Source: Arsenicitalea aurantiaca (GTDB taxonomy: Bacteria > Pseudomonadota > Alphaproteobacteria > Rhizobiales > Devosiaceae). Taken from it: a stretch of DNA of 64,000 bases. This document shows positions 8,442-17,458 of this stretch, in pieces. The notes beneath the pieces were generated by a model, which was not told where the DNA came from, ran no database searches, and saw nothing but the letters and a program-made list of their open reading frames with translations. The number at the start of each line of letters is the position of its first letter. The stretch's first letter is position 1. The translations under genes and the position numbers were made by a program. The stretch covers positions 3,765-67,764 of the forward strand of contig NZ_RZNJ01000001.1 of NCBI RefSeq assembly GCF_003994485.1. Direction: 5' to 3'.

Positions 8442-8451
8442 TCGGGGCTAC

Positions 8452-8473
8452 TCATAACTAAACTCGAATATGA
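8452..8473 (-). promoter_or_regulatory. Candidate ArsR operator
   Basis: TCATA at 8452-8456 and TATGA at 8469-8473 form an inverted repeat with a 12-base AT-rich spacer, ten bases upstream of the arsR start. Dimeric ArsR proteins bind such sites. Only five bases per arm match, so the call rests mostly on position. Confidence 0.3.
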
Positions 8474-8493
8474 TAGCTCCAGAAGAATGGAAG

Positions 8494-9066
8494 TCAAGTC
8501 CGACCCGCGCTGGCGGTAAGCCCCTGGGAGAAGATCTCCAGGACCGTTGAGAACGAGCGGTCGAGATCGAGCGGCAGGCCGAAGCCGCCGCCGAACTCGA
8601 GCGCGACAAACCCATGGATGATGGCGCGCAACCCGCGTGTGGCGTGGAGCGCCTCCTCTCCTTCGAGACCGAAGGCGCGAAGGGCGTCGGTGACGGTTTC
8701 GACCGCCGCCTCTGCAGCTGCGATCATCTCACGATCATCCGGTTCCGGGGCGCGAAGCGACGCCGCGTAGAGCCCGGGACGCTGGCGGGCGAAGTCCCGA
8801 TAGGCATGGCCGAGCGCCAGCAAGGCGTCCGGCCCGGCCCGACCCACGGCGGCCTTGGTCATCCGGGCCGTTATCTCGCGCATGCCCGCAAGGGCGAGAG
8901 CCTGGTGCAAATCGGCCAGTCCGCCCAGATGGTTGTAGAGGGATGGCGACTTCACGCCGAGCGCAGCAGCCAGATTGGCGAGGGACAGCGCATCGAGCCC
9001 CTCGGCATCGGCCAAGCGCGCGGCCGCGATAATGACTGCCTCGCGTGTCAGTCCCTGTCGCGCCAT
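8494..9066 (-). CDS. TetR-family repressor with WHG-type C-terminal domain
   Basis: The N-terminal 50 residues form the TetR helix-turn-helix (TREAVIIAAARLADAEGLDALSL, then the recognition part GVKSPSLYNHLGG). The ligand-binding half contains FARQRPGLYAASL and a GLRAIIHGFVALE motif, typical of the TetR_C subgroup with the WHG signature. It lies two bases downstream of the alpha/beta hydrolase and is read from the same promoter, so it probably represses that operon. The inducer is unknown but is likely a hydrolase substrate or product. Confidence 0.92.
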   Translation of the reverse strand: MARQGLTREAVIIAAARLADAEGLDALSLANLAAALGVKSPSLYNHLGGLADLHQALALAGMREITARMTKAAVGRAGPDALLALGHAYRDFARQRPGLYAASLRAPEPDDREMIAAAEAAVETVTDALRAFGLEGEEALHATRGLRAIIHGFVALEFGGGFGLPLDLDRSFSTVLEIFSQGLTASAGRT

Positions 9067-9068
9067 GT

Positions 9069-9932
9069 TCAGCGCACCCTTTTGAAAAATGCGACGAGAT
9101 CGGCGGCGACGGGTCCGGGGCTCTCGACGTGCGGGTAGTGGCCGGCGCCCTCCACCATCATGATCGATCCGCCAAGCCTTTGCGCAACGAATGCCGCCTC
9201 GGCCGCAGGGTCGGCGAAATCCGGGTCGGCCGTGCCCATGACGACCCGCACCGGTGCCTTGACCAAAGCAAGTCGCGCTTCGATCTCTGCCTTGCTGGCA
9301 AAGATCATGCCGCGCAGGGCGTCAAGCCGGCCGGGCTCGGAGAGATTGGCCACCAGACGGGCCCGATGCTCATCGAAGTCGGCAGGCAGGATCCGGTGGA
9401 AGGAGCGGAAGGCGGCCCCCCAGAGTTTCGGGGCCAACGGGTTCGACAAGACGAGGCGCAGCATGGCGCCCTGCAGGAGACGTTTGTGGAGCGGCTGCGG
9501 CACATCGCGGACGAAGGGGCCGACAAGCGCAAGCCCCGCAACGGCCTCGCGCCGTTCCGCGGCTGCCCATACCGCCGCCGCAGCGCCCATCGAGGTCCCC
9601 ACGATCAGCGCCGGTCCTTCGTTCAAATGCTCGATCAGGGCGATGACATCCGAACCGACCGCCGAGGCGCGATAATCGCTCCAGCCCATATCGGACTGTC
9701 CATGTCCGCGCAGATCGAGGCTGATCACCCGGAACCCAGCCTCAACGAGCTGGGGCGCGAGGAACCTGTATTCGGAGCGGAGATCGCCGAGCCCGGGCAC
9801 GAGCACGACGAGGGGGCCCGTCCCCTGATCGTCATAGGCGAGCCTTCCCTCGGGGCGCTCAAGATATTGCGGTGGGTGCAACGACGGATGCTGCGATGCA
9901 GGTTTCGGGACGGGGACAGGTTGACGAGCCAT
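9069..9932 (-). CDS. Alpha/beta-fold hydrolase under TetR control
   Basis: The 287-residue enzyme has LVPGLGDLRSEYRFL (oxyanion-hole turn), LDLRGHGQSD, the nucleophile elbow VGTSMGAAA, an acid near GTADPDF and the catalytic histidine in GAGHYPHVES. This is the ordinary lid-bearing alpha/beta hydrolase family, which includes haloperoxidase-like and esterase members. No signal peptide is present. It is the first gene of a two-gene operon with the TetR regulator, and a palindromic operator lies just upstream. The substrate is unknown. Confidence 0.9.
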   Translation of the reverse strand: MARQPVPVPKPASQHPSLHPPQYLERPEGRLAYDDQGTGPLVVLVPGLGDLRSEYRFLAPQLVEAGFRVISLDLRGHGQSDMGWSDYRASAVGSDVIALIEHLNEGPALIVGTSMGAAAAVWAAAERREAVAGLALVGPFVRDVPQPLHKRLLQGAMLRLVLSNPLAPKLWGAAFRSFHRILPADFDEHRARLVANLSEPGRLDALRGMIFASKAEIEARLALVKAPVRVVMGTADPDFADPAAEAAFVAQRLGGSIMMVEGAGHYPHVESPGPVAADLVAFFKRVR

Positions 9933-9956
9933 CGGTAGACGCTCCAGATATTGTGG

Positions 9957-9981
9957 TTAGCTAAAAAGCTAATAGCATTAG
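9957..9981 (-). promoter_or_regulatory. Overlapping palindromes: operator/promoter of hydrolase-tetR operon
   Basis: Two perfect inverted repeats overlap here: TTAGCTAAAAAGCTAA (9957-9972) and CTAATAGCATTAG (9969-9981). On the minus strand the second covers a -10-like TATTAG, which is 17 bases from a -35-like TTGCCG. The site lies 25 bases before the hydrolase start in an otherwise GC-rich region. This is the geometry expected for repression by the TetR protein encoded in the operon. Confidence 0.6.
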
Positions 9982-10017
9982 TTTTTGGTTGCGGCAACCC
10001 GTTCCAAGGCTCGTAGG

Positions 10018-12480
10018 TCATTGCCGACGCGGCTTGGCGCGCACCGTCGGATCGGCGGTAAGGGGATCGTCGGGCCAGTGATGGCGCGGGTAGCGCCCCT
10101 TGAGATCCTTGGCCACATCTTTCCAGCTGCCACGCCAGAAGCCGGGCAGGTCGCGCGTCGTCTGGATCGGGCGCTGGGCGGGCGAAAGCAGGATCAGAAG
10201 AAGTCTCACCTGTCCGTTGGCAACGGATGGATGAACGTCGAGGCCGAAGAGCTCCTGCACCCGCAAGGTGAGGGCTGGCCCGTTTTCGGCTTCGTAGTCG
10301 ATCGGGATGCGATTGCCCGTCGGCGCCGTGAAATGACTTGGCAGAAGCGTATCGATCTGGGGCCGCAGCGCCCAGGGCAGCAGCAGGCCGAGCGCAGCAT
10401 CGAGGGTCTGCGCGTCGATCTCGGCAAGACTGGTCGCGTCCGAGAGATGCGGCGCGAGCCACGCGGCACCGTCGCAGGCAAGGGTCTCGTCGGAGAGATC
10501 GGGCCAGGGTTCACCCAGCGTGCGGTGGAGGTAGTTGGCGCGGGCCCGGAGCACTTTCTGCTCCTTGGTCCAGGGGAGGGTGGATATGCCGATCCCCGCA
10601 ATGCCTGCAGCAAGGCATTGCGCGGCCTCTGGCCCCGGGGGCACAGGCGCAGTCCGATCATCGAGCAGCAGCGCGCCGAGCTGCCGGCGTTTCCGTGCGC
10701 GAAGGCTTCTGCCGGCCTCATCGAAGGCGACGCTTTCGGTTTCGATGATCTGCCCGGAAAAGAGGGTCTCGATCGTCGTGCGCTCGATGCGGGCTGCGGC
10801 CCGGATCCTTCCGGCGCCCGCGCTGCCGGTGATGTCGGCGACGACGAGGAATGCGGCATCGGCCAGTGCATCAGTGCCGTCGAGACTTGCCGCCCGCCCG
10901 TTTGCGAGCCGGAAGCGGCCGCGCCCGCCAGCGGCCTGGGCGATGCGATCGGGGTAGGCTCGCGCAAGATGATGGCCGGCGCCCAGCCTTTCGGTGCTGG
11001 TCGTCCCCGAGCCCGCCCGTGCCGCCCATCGTGATGCAAGTGTCCGGGCATTGTCGGCGCGCGGTCCGCGCTCGCGCGCCAGCCTTTCGAGCCGATGATC
11101 AAGATCGCTGTCATCGCCCCCGAGCCCACGTTCGCCCAGGAGGACGGCGAGGCGCGCGGCTTCCTCGGCCGCGCCTTCGGACACGGCGCCGATCACCATA
11201 TGGGCGAGCCGGGGGTGGAGCGGGAGGCGTGACAGCGCCTTGCCCGATGGTGTGATCCGCCCGCCCGCATCTATTGCGCCCAGCGTTTCGAGAAGCGCCC
11301 GCGCTTCGGTCCAGGCCGGGCGCGGCGGCGGGTCGGTGAAGCGCAGTTGCGCGGGGTCGGCTACGCCCCAGAGCGCCAGATCGAGCACGAGGCCGGCAAG
11401 GTCGGCGGCGAGGATCTCGGGCGTCTCGAATGCCGGCCGAGCGGCGGTCTGGGCCTCGGCCCAGAGCCGGTAGCAGATGCCGGGCTCGGTGCGACCGGCG
11501 CGACCGCGGCGCTGGTCGGCGCCGGCGCGCGAAACCGGCCGGGTGGCAAGCGTCGTGAGGCCGGTGGCCGGATCGTGCAGCGGCACGCGGGCGAGCCCGG
11601 AATCGACGACAATGCGCACCCCTTCGATGGTGAGCGATGTCTCGGCGATCGCCGTGGCAAGGACGATCTTGCGTCGCCCTCCATTGGCGGGTGCGATGGC
11701 CCGATCCTGTGCAGCGGCATCGAGCTGGCCGTGTAGGGGCAGGACGTCGACATCTGCCGGGATGCGGCCCGCGAGCGCTTCGGCGGTGCGCGCGATCTCG
11801 GCCTGTCCGGGCAGGAAGGCGAGAACCGAACCCGGCTCGGCTTTCATGGCTTCGGCGATGGTCCTTGCCATCTGCGTTTCGAGCCGTTCGAGCGGGTTGC
11901 GGGGGACGTGGCGGGTCACGACGGGGAAGGCGCGGCCGAGGCTTTCAATAACGGGCGCGTCTCCGAGCAGCGCGCTGACACGCGCGCCGTCGAGGGTCGC
12001 GGACATGACGAGAATGCGCAGATCCTCCCGCAGGAGCGATGCATCGAGGGTAAGCGCCAGCCCGAGATCGCCTTCGAGGCTGCGCTCGTGAAACTCGTCG
12101 AAAAGAACGGCTGCGACGGTTTCGAGGCCGGGATCCTCGAGCAGCATGCGGGTGAAGACGCCCTCGGTCACAACTTCGATGCGGGTGCGCGGAGAAACCC
12201 GGGCGTCGAGGCGGACGCGATACCCCACCGTCTCGCCCACCGGTTCGCCGAGCGTGGCGGCCATGCGCGCGGCGGCGGCCCGGGCGGCAAGGCGTCTCGG
12301 CTCGAGCATGATGATACGGCGGTCGCCCCGCCAGGGTGCATCGAGAAGGGCAAGGGGCACGCGGGTCGTCTTGCCCGCTCCGGGGGGCGCGACGAGAACG
12401 GCGCGCATGTCATGCTCGAGGGCGCCCATCAGCGCGGGTATCGCATCGTCTATGGGCAGGGGATCATCGGGGCGGACCAT
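10018..12480 (-). CDS. hrpB: ATP-dependent helicase HrpB
   Basis: HrpB is a DExH-box RNA/DNA helicase of unsettled physiological role. The 820-residue length is normal. Motif I is APPGAGKTT, motif II is DEFH in LFDEFHERS, motif III is SAT, and motif VI is QRRGRAGR. The carboxyl end LKGRYPRHHWPDDP is the characteristic HrpB tail. I start at the ATG at 12480, because the 39 codons upstream look non-coding and would run over the divergent promoter region. The gene is divergent from a small membrane-protein gene at 12625. Confidence 0.96.
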   Translation of the reverse strand: MVRPDDPLPIDDAIPALMGALEHDMRAVLVAPPGAGKTTRVPLALLDAPWRGDRRIIMLEPRRLAARAAAARMAATLGEPVGETVGYRVRLDARVSPRTRIEVVTEGVFTRMLLEDPGLETVAAVLFDEFHERSLEGDLGLALTLDASLLREDLRILVMSATLDGARVSALLGDAPVIESLGRAFPVVTRHVPRNPLERLETQMARTIAEAMKAEPGSVLAFLPGQAEIARTAEALAGRIPADVDVLPLHGQLDAAAQDRAIAPANGGRRKIVLATAIAETSLTIEGVRIVVDSGLARVPLHDPATGLTTLATRPVSRAGADQRRGRAGRTEPGICYRLWAEAQTAARPAFETPEILAADLAGLVLDLALWGVADPAQLRFTDPPPRPAWTEARALLETLGAIDAGGRITPSGKALSRLPLHPRLAHMVIGAVSEGAAEEAARLAVLLGERGLGGDDSDLDHRLERLARERGPRADNARTLASRWAARAGSGTTSTERLGAGHHLARAYPDRIAQAAGGRGRFRLANGRAASLDGTDALADAAFLVVADITGSAGAGRIRAAARIERTTIETLFSGQIIETESVAFDEAGRSLRARKRRQLGALLLDDRTAPVPPGPEAAQCLAAGIAGIGISTLPWTKEQKVLRARANYLHRTLGEPWPDLSDETLACDGAAWLAPHLSDATSLAEIDAQTLDAALGLLLPWALRPQIDTLLPSHFTAPTGNRIPIDYEAENGPALTLRVQELFGLDVHPSVANGQVRLLLILLSPAQRPIQTTRDLPGFWRGSWKDVAKDLKGRYPRHHWPDDPLTADPTVRAKPRRQ

Positions 12481-12624
12481 AGCGGTCTCTTGCCTCGAAG
12501 TGCCCGGATCGGCAAGGGGGGCAGGCACTTCCGCCCGGCTCGCGCATTTTATAAAGGTGATGCCTCTTTTCTTGCATCGTCGGCGCGACTGTCGCAAAAG
12601 GCGCAGTCGGGGGGTATTTGAACG

Positions 12625-12948
12625 ATGGTCTTTGTTTTCTTCATATTGGGTCTGCTTGGCATCCTCAGCGGAGGACTGCTCGCCTTCGTGTCATTGCTGG
12701 TCGCGCTGCGCGACTCGGGAGGCGACATGCGGATCCTGATGAGCGCCCTCGTCATCATCAATCTGCTGCCCGGTCTCGGCATTATGCTGGGGGGGCTGAT
12801 CCTCATGGCGATCGGGAGGATGCTGTCGCTCCTGCGCCGGATCGCGGAGAATACTTACGAGCTGCAGTTCTCACTCGTGCCGCCCTCCACCCAGGAGACC
12901 GATGGGGAGCGGGAGCCGCAAGGCCGCCAGCGCGATTTCTGGCGCTAA
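12625..12948 (+). CDS. Small two-helix membrane protein of unknown function
   Basis: The 107-residue product has two transmembrane segments (about residues 1-28 and 37-66), then an amphipathic, arginine-containing stretch and a hydrophilic tail rich in Q, E and R. I do not recognise a family. The ATG at 12625 follows a purine-rich GGGGGG stretch at a distance of about 9 bases. It stands alone between divergent hrpB and a shared terminator, so it is probably monocistronic. Confidence 0.7.
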   Translation: MVFVFFILGLLGILSGGLLAFVSLLVALRDSGGDMRILMSALVIINLLPGLGIMLGGLILMAIGRMLSLLRRIAENTYELQFSLVPPSTQETDGEREPQGRQRDFWR

Positions 12949-12950
12949 GA

Positions 12951-12974
12951 AGAAGGGCCCCGCGGGGCCCTTCT
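12951..12974. terminator. Bidirectional terminator
   Basis: AGAAGGGCCCC (12951-12961) and GGGGCCCTTCT (12964-12974) form a perfect 11-bp stem between the converging stops at 12948 and 12984. There is little T tract, so its efficiency is uncertain, but the location between two convergent genes fits a shared terminator. Confidence 0.65.
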
Positions 12975-12983
12975 GGTCATCTG

Positions 12984-14210
12984 CTAGCGGAGCGCTGCAA
13001 GGAGCCGGCCGGACGGGAAGCCATCCGGCAACAGGCCGCGCTGGCGCTGGAAGGCGATGATGGCCTGACGCGTGCGCGGGCCGATGACCCCATCGGAAGG
13101 GCCGGCATCAAACCCGCGGCGCGAGAGAAGCGTCTGCACTTCCTGGCGCTGGGTGCGCGTCAGGGCCTGGGCGTCTGACGGCCAGGCGGTAACGAAATTG
13201 CCATAGCCCAATATGCGGTCGGCCAGATGTCCCACCGCAAGCGCGTAGCTGTCGGAATTGTTATAGCGCTTGATCACATCGAAATTGGGCAGCAGCAGGA
13301 AGGCCGGGCCATCGCCGCCCGCAGGCAGGTAGAGCCGCGCCTGATCGCTCGGCCGGGGAAAATCCCGGCCCGTGACACGGGCGACGCCCATGCGCTGCCA
13401 GTCCGCGATCGAGGCCGTGCCCATGGACCAGGCACGCGAATAGTCGAAGTTTTGCGGCAGGCGAACTTCGTAGCCCCAGGTCTCGCCCTGTCGCCAGCCA
13501 TGGGCCTTGAGGTAATTGGCGGTCGAGGCGAGAGCGTCGGGCACCGAGTTCCAGATGTCGGCGCGGCCGTCCCCATTATAGTCGACCGCGAAGCGCTTGA
13601 AGCTCGAAGGCATGAACTGGGTATGGCCCATCGCGCCGGCCCATGAGCCCACCATGTCGCGCGGCGCGATATGGCCCTCATTGACGATCTGCAGCGCCGT
13701 CAGCAATTCGTTGCGGAAGAAGTCGGTACGATATCCGCCATGGGTGAGGGTTGCGAGGGCATGGATGGTGTTGTTGCCGCCCATATACCCGCCGAAATTG
13801 GTCTCCATCCCCCAGATGGCGAGGATGATCTCCGGGGTGCCCTGGTAACGCTGGGCGACGCCCGCCAGCGTCTGCGCCCACTCGCGCGACATGGACTGCC
13901 CGCGCTGGATCTGGGCAGCGGTCACGCGCTTGCCGATATAGGACGCGACCGTCTCGGCGAATTCGGGCTGAGAGCGTGTGAGGCCCATGACGCGCTCGCT
14001 CGGCTGGAAACCAGCCAGCGACGCATCAAAGACGCTGCGCGAAACGCCACGAGCCTGCGCTTCGGGCCAAAGCCCGGCAATGAAGGCGGCAGGGCTCTGG
14101 TTGCTGGCGAGCGGGGTCGTGACGCTTGAAACGGCGAGGATCGCCGCCGTGGACAAAGCGAGGATGAGGCGGGGCGCGGAGCGCCGGCGGGCTTGGGCTT
14201 CGGTTTTCAC
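12984..14210 (-). CDS. MltB-type lytic murein transglycosylase with peptidoglycan-binding domain
   Basis: The enzyme cleaves the glycan strands of peptidoglycan to give 1,6-anhydromuramyl ends in the periplasm. The central domain contains the catalytic glutamate in IWGMETNFGGY, followed by GAMGHTQFMPSSF and DYNGDGRADIWNS, all typical of the MltB family. The last 60 residues form a peptidoglycan-binding (PG_binding_1) domain (GFDAGPSDGVIGPRTRQAI). A GTG at 14210 with AGAGG five bases upstream gives a clean signal peptide, so I prefer it to the ATG at 14246. A CtrA-like box lies upstream at 14374. Confidence 0.92.
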   Translation of the reverse strand: MKTEAQARRRSAPRLILALSTAAILAVSSVTTPLASNQSPAAFIAGLWPEAQARGVSRSVFDASLAGFQPSERVMGLTRSQPEFAETVASYIGKRVTAAQIQRGQSMSREWAQTLAGVAQRYQGTPEIILAIWGMETNFGGYMGGNNTIHALATLTHGGYRTDFFRNELLTALQIVNEGHIAPRDMVGSWAGAMGHTQFMPSSFKRFAVDYNGDGRADIWNSVPDALASTANYLKAHGWRQGETWGYEVRLPQNFDYSRAWSMGTASIADWQRMGVARVTGRDFPRPSDQARLYLPAGGDGPAFLLLPNFDVIKRYNNSDSYALAVGHLADRILGYGNFVTAWPSDAQALTRTQRQEVQTLLSRRGFDAGPSDGVIGPRTRQAIIAFQRQRGLLPDGFPSGRLLAALR

Positions 14211-14373
14211 TTCGACCTCTATGTGTACGCAACAATCGGACAGCATGAAGGACCGGCGGCGCGACAGGTGCCGCCACGGGGGCCAAAATGCCGGTTCTTC
14301 GGGCGCAGCACAGCAGGTTCGCCCCCGCAACCGCCGCCTTTGCGCCCATGTCCAACCATTTTACCCTTTGCGA

Positions 14374-14388
14374 TTAAGATGGTCTTAA
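14374..14388. promoter_or_regulatory. CtrA-like box in the 14211-14516 gap
   Basis: TTAAGATGGTCTTAA fits the alphaproteobacterial CtrA consensus TTAA-N7-TTAA exactly. It lies in a 306-base gap between the divergent transglycosylase (start 14210) and M42 peptidase (start 14517), about 165 and 130 bases from their starts. The rest of this gap shows no gene. Cell-wall hydrolases are plausible CtrA targets. Confidence 0.45.
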
Positions 14389-14516
14389 ATAGGCGGCAGA
14401 AGCGGGGCATGCGTGTGCCGAGGGCGATCACGAAGGCGTGGGGAGGCGATTGACCCATAAGGGGGCAGCGCCTAGCGTGCCGGCATTTCCATCAACAGCA
14501 CGGAGCGCCTTCCCAC

Positions 14517-15680
14517 ATGCGGCTCAGCATCGATATCGACTATCTCCTGGGCCAGCTGCGGACGCTTCTTGCCATCGACAGCCCCACCGGGTTCACCGAT
14601 TCGATCGTGCGGCACACCGCGCGGGAGGTCGAGCGGCTCGGGCTCGAGGTTGAACTGACACGGCGCGGCGCGATCCGCGCACGCAGGCCCGGGCTCCAGC
14701 GACGCCCCGCGCGCGCGGTGGTCAGCCATCTCGATACGCTGGGTGCGCAGGTCAAATCCATTCGCGATAGCGGGCGGCTCGACCTTGTGCCGATCGGCAA
14801 CTGGTCGGCCCGGTTCGCCGAGGGCGCGCGCGTCACCATCTACTCGGAACGCGGCAATTACCGCGGCACCATCCTGCCGCTCAAGGCATCCGGGCACACC
14901 TACAATGAAGAGGTCGACAGCGCGCCCGTGGGCTGGCGGCACATCGAGGTGCGCGTCGATGCGCTTACGCGCAGCAAGGAAGACACCCGCCATCTCGGCA
15001 TCGAGATCGGCGATATGGTGGCCATCGATCCGGTGCCCGAATTCATGGAGAACGGCTTCATCGTCTCGCGCCATCTCGACAACAAGGCGGGCGTCGCGTT
15101 GATGCTGGCCGCGCTCGAAGCCATGCAGCGCGAAAAGATCGAGACGCCGGTCGACAGCTATTGGCTCTTCACCATCGAGGAGGAGGTAGGCGTGGGCGCC
15201 GCCTCGGTGCTCGTCCCCGAAATCGCCGCCATGGTCGCGATCGACAACGGCACCACGGCGCCGGGACAGAATTCGGACGAATTCGGCGTCACCATCGCCA
15301 TGGCCGACCAGACGGGCCCGTTCGACTACCACCTCACCAAGAAGCTGGTCGAACTCTGCCGCACATACGAGATCCGCTTCCAGAAGGACATCTTCCGCTT
15401 CTACCGCTCCGATTCCGCCTCGGCGATCGCGGCGGGGCACGACGTGCGCACCGCGCTCGCGACCTTCGGGGTCGATGCCAGCCATGGCTATGAGCGCATC
15501 CACGCCCATGCGCTGCGCTCGATCGCCGAACTCGTCACCGCGTATCTCTGCTCGGACGTGCTGATCCAGCGGGATGCCGAGGAGACGGCGGGGCTCGAAG
15601 GGTTTACACGCCAGCCCAATCGCGAGGCCGACCAGAGTTTGACCGCCGAGACCGAGGATCCGATCGGCGAGGTGGAGTAG
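14517..15680 (+). CDS. M42-family metallopeptidase of the NAGGN-associated type
   Basis: The 387-residue protein is a co-catalytic zinc aminopeptidase of family M42. Metal-ligand segments are SHLDTLG, SRHLDNKAG, the EEEVG glutamates and the late SHGYERIHAHA histidine. The overall pattern matches the subfamily usually encoded beside the osmoprotectant N-acetylglutaminylglutamine amide (NAGGN) genes. Neither the NAGGN amidotransferase nor the acetyltransferase/ligase is in this window. The last 40 residues are a polar tail. The role in peptide or osmolyte turnover is inferred. Confidence 0.85.
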   Translation: MRLSIDIDYLLGQLRTLLAIDSPTGFTDSIVRHTAREVERLGLEVELTRRGAIRARRPGLQRRPARAVVSHLDTLGAQVKSIRDSGRLDLVPIGNWSARFAEGARVTIYSERGNYRGTILPLKASGHTYNEEVDSAPVGWRHIEVRVDALTRSKEDTRHLGIEIGDMVAIDPVPEFMENGFIVSRHLDNKAGVALMLAALEAMQREKIETPVDSYWLFTIEEEVGVGAASVLVPEIAAMVAIDNGTTAPGQNSDEFGVTIAMADQTGPFDYHLTKKLVELCRTYEIRFQKDIFRFYRSDSASAIAAGHDVRTALATFGVDASHGYERIHAHALRSIAELVTAYLCSDVLIQRDAEETAGLEGFTRQPNREADQSLTAETEDPIGEVE

Positions 15681-15681
15681 G

Positions 15682-15761
15682 CCCCCTCATCCGCCCCTGC
15701 GGGGCACCTTCTCCCACGAGGGGAGAAGGAAGGAAGGAGCGCGAGACGGGTGAGGTGGAGG
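15682..15761. repeat. Rhizobial-type intergenic palindromic repeat
   Basis: The stretch has imperfect outer arms (CCCCCTCATCCGCC at 15682 and GACGGGTGAGGTGG near 15745) and two inner perfect hairpins: GCCCC-TGC-GGGGC (15693-15705) and CCTTCTCCC-N5-GGGAGAAGG (15707-15729). This CTCATCCG/CACCTTCTCCC pattern recurs many times in genomes of Hyphomicrobiales as an intergenic mosaic element. Only one copy is visible here. It may help to end transcription of the peptidase gene. Confidence 0.7.
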
Positions 15762-15800
15762 CGCAGGCGCGATTTCTCCCCATCAATCGTTGCCTCAGCC

Positions 15801-15820
15801 TAATTTATCATGATTAAATG
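15801..15820 (+). promoter_or_regulatory. Candidate operator before the peptide/opine ABC operon
   Basis: An AT-rich patch in GC-rich DNA is centred on the palindrome ATCATGAT (15807-15814), with partly symmetric flanks TAATTT and TAAATG. It is about 50 bases upstream of the binding-protein start. The FadR-type regulator encoded at the end of the operon is the obvious candidate to bind here. The match is short. Confidence 0.3.
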
Positions 15821-15865
15821 CCCTTTCGCCGAAAACGCTCAAAAACCATCCGAAAGGGAGACGTC

Positions 15866-17440
15866 ATGAGAAGAACACTCGGCATGCTGTCGGGCACCGC
15901 CATCCTCGCGCTGGGGCTCGCCGCCGGGCTCATGGGTCCGGCCGCTGCGCAGACCCCGCCCAACGTCCTGATCGTCGGTCAGATCGCCGAGCCGCAATCG
16001 CTCGATCCCCACACCGTCACCGCCGCCAATGATTTCCGCATCGTGGTCAACATCTATGATGGCCTCGTGCGCTATGCCGACGGCACGCTCGAGGTCGAGC
16101 CGGCGCTGGCGACCGATTGGGAAATTTCCGAGGACGGGCTGACCTACACCTTCACCCTGCGCGAAGGCGTCAATTTCCACGACGGCACCCCGTTCAACGC
16201 CGAAGCGGTCAAGTTCAACTTCGACCGCATGCTGGACGAGAACCACCCCTTCTACGGCACCGGTCCGTTCCCGCTCTCGTTCAACTTCGAATCGGTCGAA
16301 AACGTTGAAGTCGTCGACGACCTCACCGTCAGGTTCACGCTGAGCGAGCCCTTCGCGCCGTTCCTCTCCAATCTCGCGTATCCCACAGGGCTCATCGTCT
16401 CGCCCGCCGCGGTCGAGGCCAATGGTGAAGATTACGGGCGCAATCCGGCTGGCACGGGCGCGTATCGTTTCGCGCAATGGCAGTCCAATACCTCGGTCGT
16501 GCTCGAAGCCAATCCCGAATACTGGGACGGCGCCCCGGCCCTCGAGGCGCTGGTCTTCCGCCCGATCACCGACGCCAATACCCGCGTTGCCGAAATGCTC
16601 TCGGGCGGTATCGACGTCATGGTCGAGGTCCCGCCCGACAATATCGCGACCTTTGCTGACGATCCCAACTTTACCGTCCACGAGGCGACCGGACCGCATG
16701 TCTGGTACGTCATGCTGAACGCCAAGGAAGGCCCGTTCGCCGATCCGCGCGTCCGCCAGGCCGCCAATTACGCCGTCAACAAGGAGGGGCTGGTCAACGA
16801 CATCCTTCAGGGGACCGCGGAGATCTCCGACAGCCCGGTGCCGCCCGCCTTCGGCTGGGCCTATAATGATGAGCTCGAGCCCTATCCCTATGATCCGGAA
16901 CGGGCGCGGGAGCTGCTCGCCGAAGCCGGTGCGGAGGGGGCGAGCCTCACCTTCTACGTCACCGAAGGCGGCTCGGGCATGCTCGATCCAGTCAATATGG
17001 GCACCGCCATCCAGGCCGATCTCGAAGCGGTCGGGTTCGACGTCTCGATCGAGACCTACGAGTTCAATACCTTCCTGGGGCTGGTCAATGCCGGGCTCGA
17101 GGGTCAGGCCGACATGGCGCAGATGGCGTGGATGACCAATGATCCCGACACGCTCCCCTTCCTCACGCTGCGCACCGATGCGTGGCCGGAAGCGGGCGGG
17201 TTCAACTCGGGCTATTACTCCAACCCCGAGGTCGACACGCTGATCGAAGAGGCGCGCGTCGAGACCGATCCTGAGGCCCGCGCTGCGCTCTATCGCGAGA
17301 TGCAGACGCTGGTGTTCGAGGATGCGCCCTGGATCTTCGTGGCCAACTGGCGCCAGAACGCGGTCACGACCGCCAATGTCGAGGGCTTCTCGCTCCAGCC
17401 CTCCTTCCTGCTGATGCTGCAGGACGTCGCCAAGCCCTGA
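15866..17440 (+). CDS. Periplasmic solute-binding protein, peptide/opine class (SBP_bac_5)
   Basis: The 524-residue protein is a family 5 extracellular solute-binding protein that delivers peptides, opines or similar compounds to a DppBCDF-type importer. The sequence has a signal peptide (LAAGLMGPAAAQ), then the family start PQSLDPHTVTA, the FTLREGVNFHDGTPFNAEAVKF signature, and the RQAANYAVNKEGLV segment. The ATG at 15866 has GGGAG six bases upstream. It heads an operon with two permease and two ATPase domains, a regulator and a reductase. The ligand cannot be read from the sequence. Confidence 0.95.
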   Translation: MRRTLGMLSGTAILALGLAAGLMGPAAAQTPPNVLIVGQIAEPQSLDPHTVTAANDFRIVVNIYDGLVRYADGTLEVEPALATDWEISEDGLTYTFTLREGVNFHDGTPFNAEAVKFNFDRMLDENHPFYGTGPFPLSFNFESVENVEVVDDLTVRFTLSEPFAPFLSNLAYPTGLIVSPAAVEANGEDYGRNPAGTGAYRFAQWQSNTSVVLEANPEYWDGAPALEALVFRPITDANTRVAEMLSGGIDVMVEVPPDNIATFADDPNFTVHEATGPHVWYVMLNAKEGPFADPRVRQAANYAVNKEGLVNDILQGTAEISDSPVPPAFGWAYNDELEPYPYDPERARELLAEAGAEGASLTFYVTEGGSGMLDPVNMGTAIQADLEAVGFDVSIETYEFNTFLGLVNAGLEGQADMAQMAWMTNDPDTLPFLTLRTDAWPEAGGFNSGYYSNPEVDTLIEEARVETDPEARAALYREMQTLVFEDAPWIFVANWRQNAVTTANVEGFSLQPSFLLMLQDVAKP

Positions 17441-17458
17441 TGGGCCGATGACGCGATG

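Noticed and set aside
10206-11129. A second open frame inside hrpB
   Set aside because: It lies within hrpB in another frame, with no family match and high proline, arginine and serine content typical of shadow frames.
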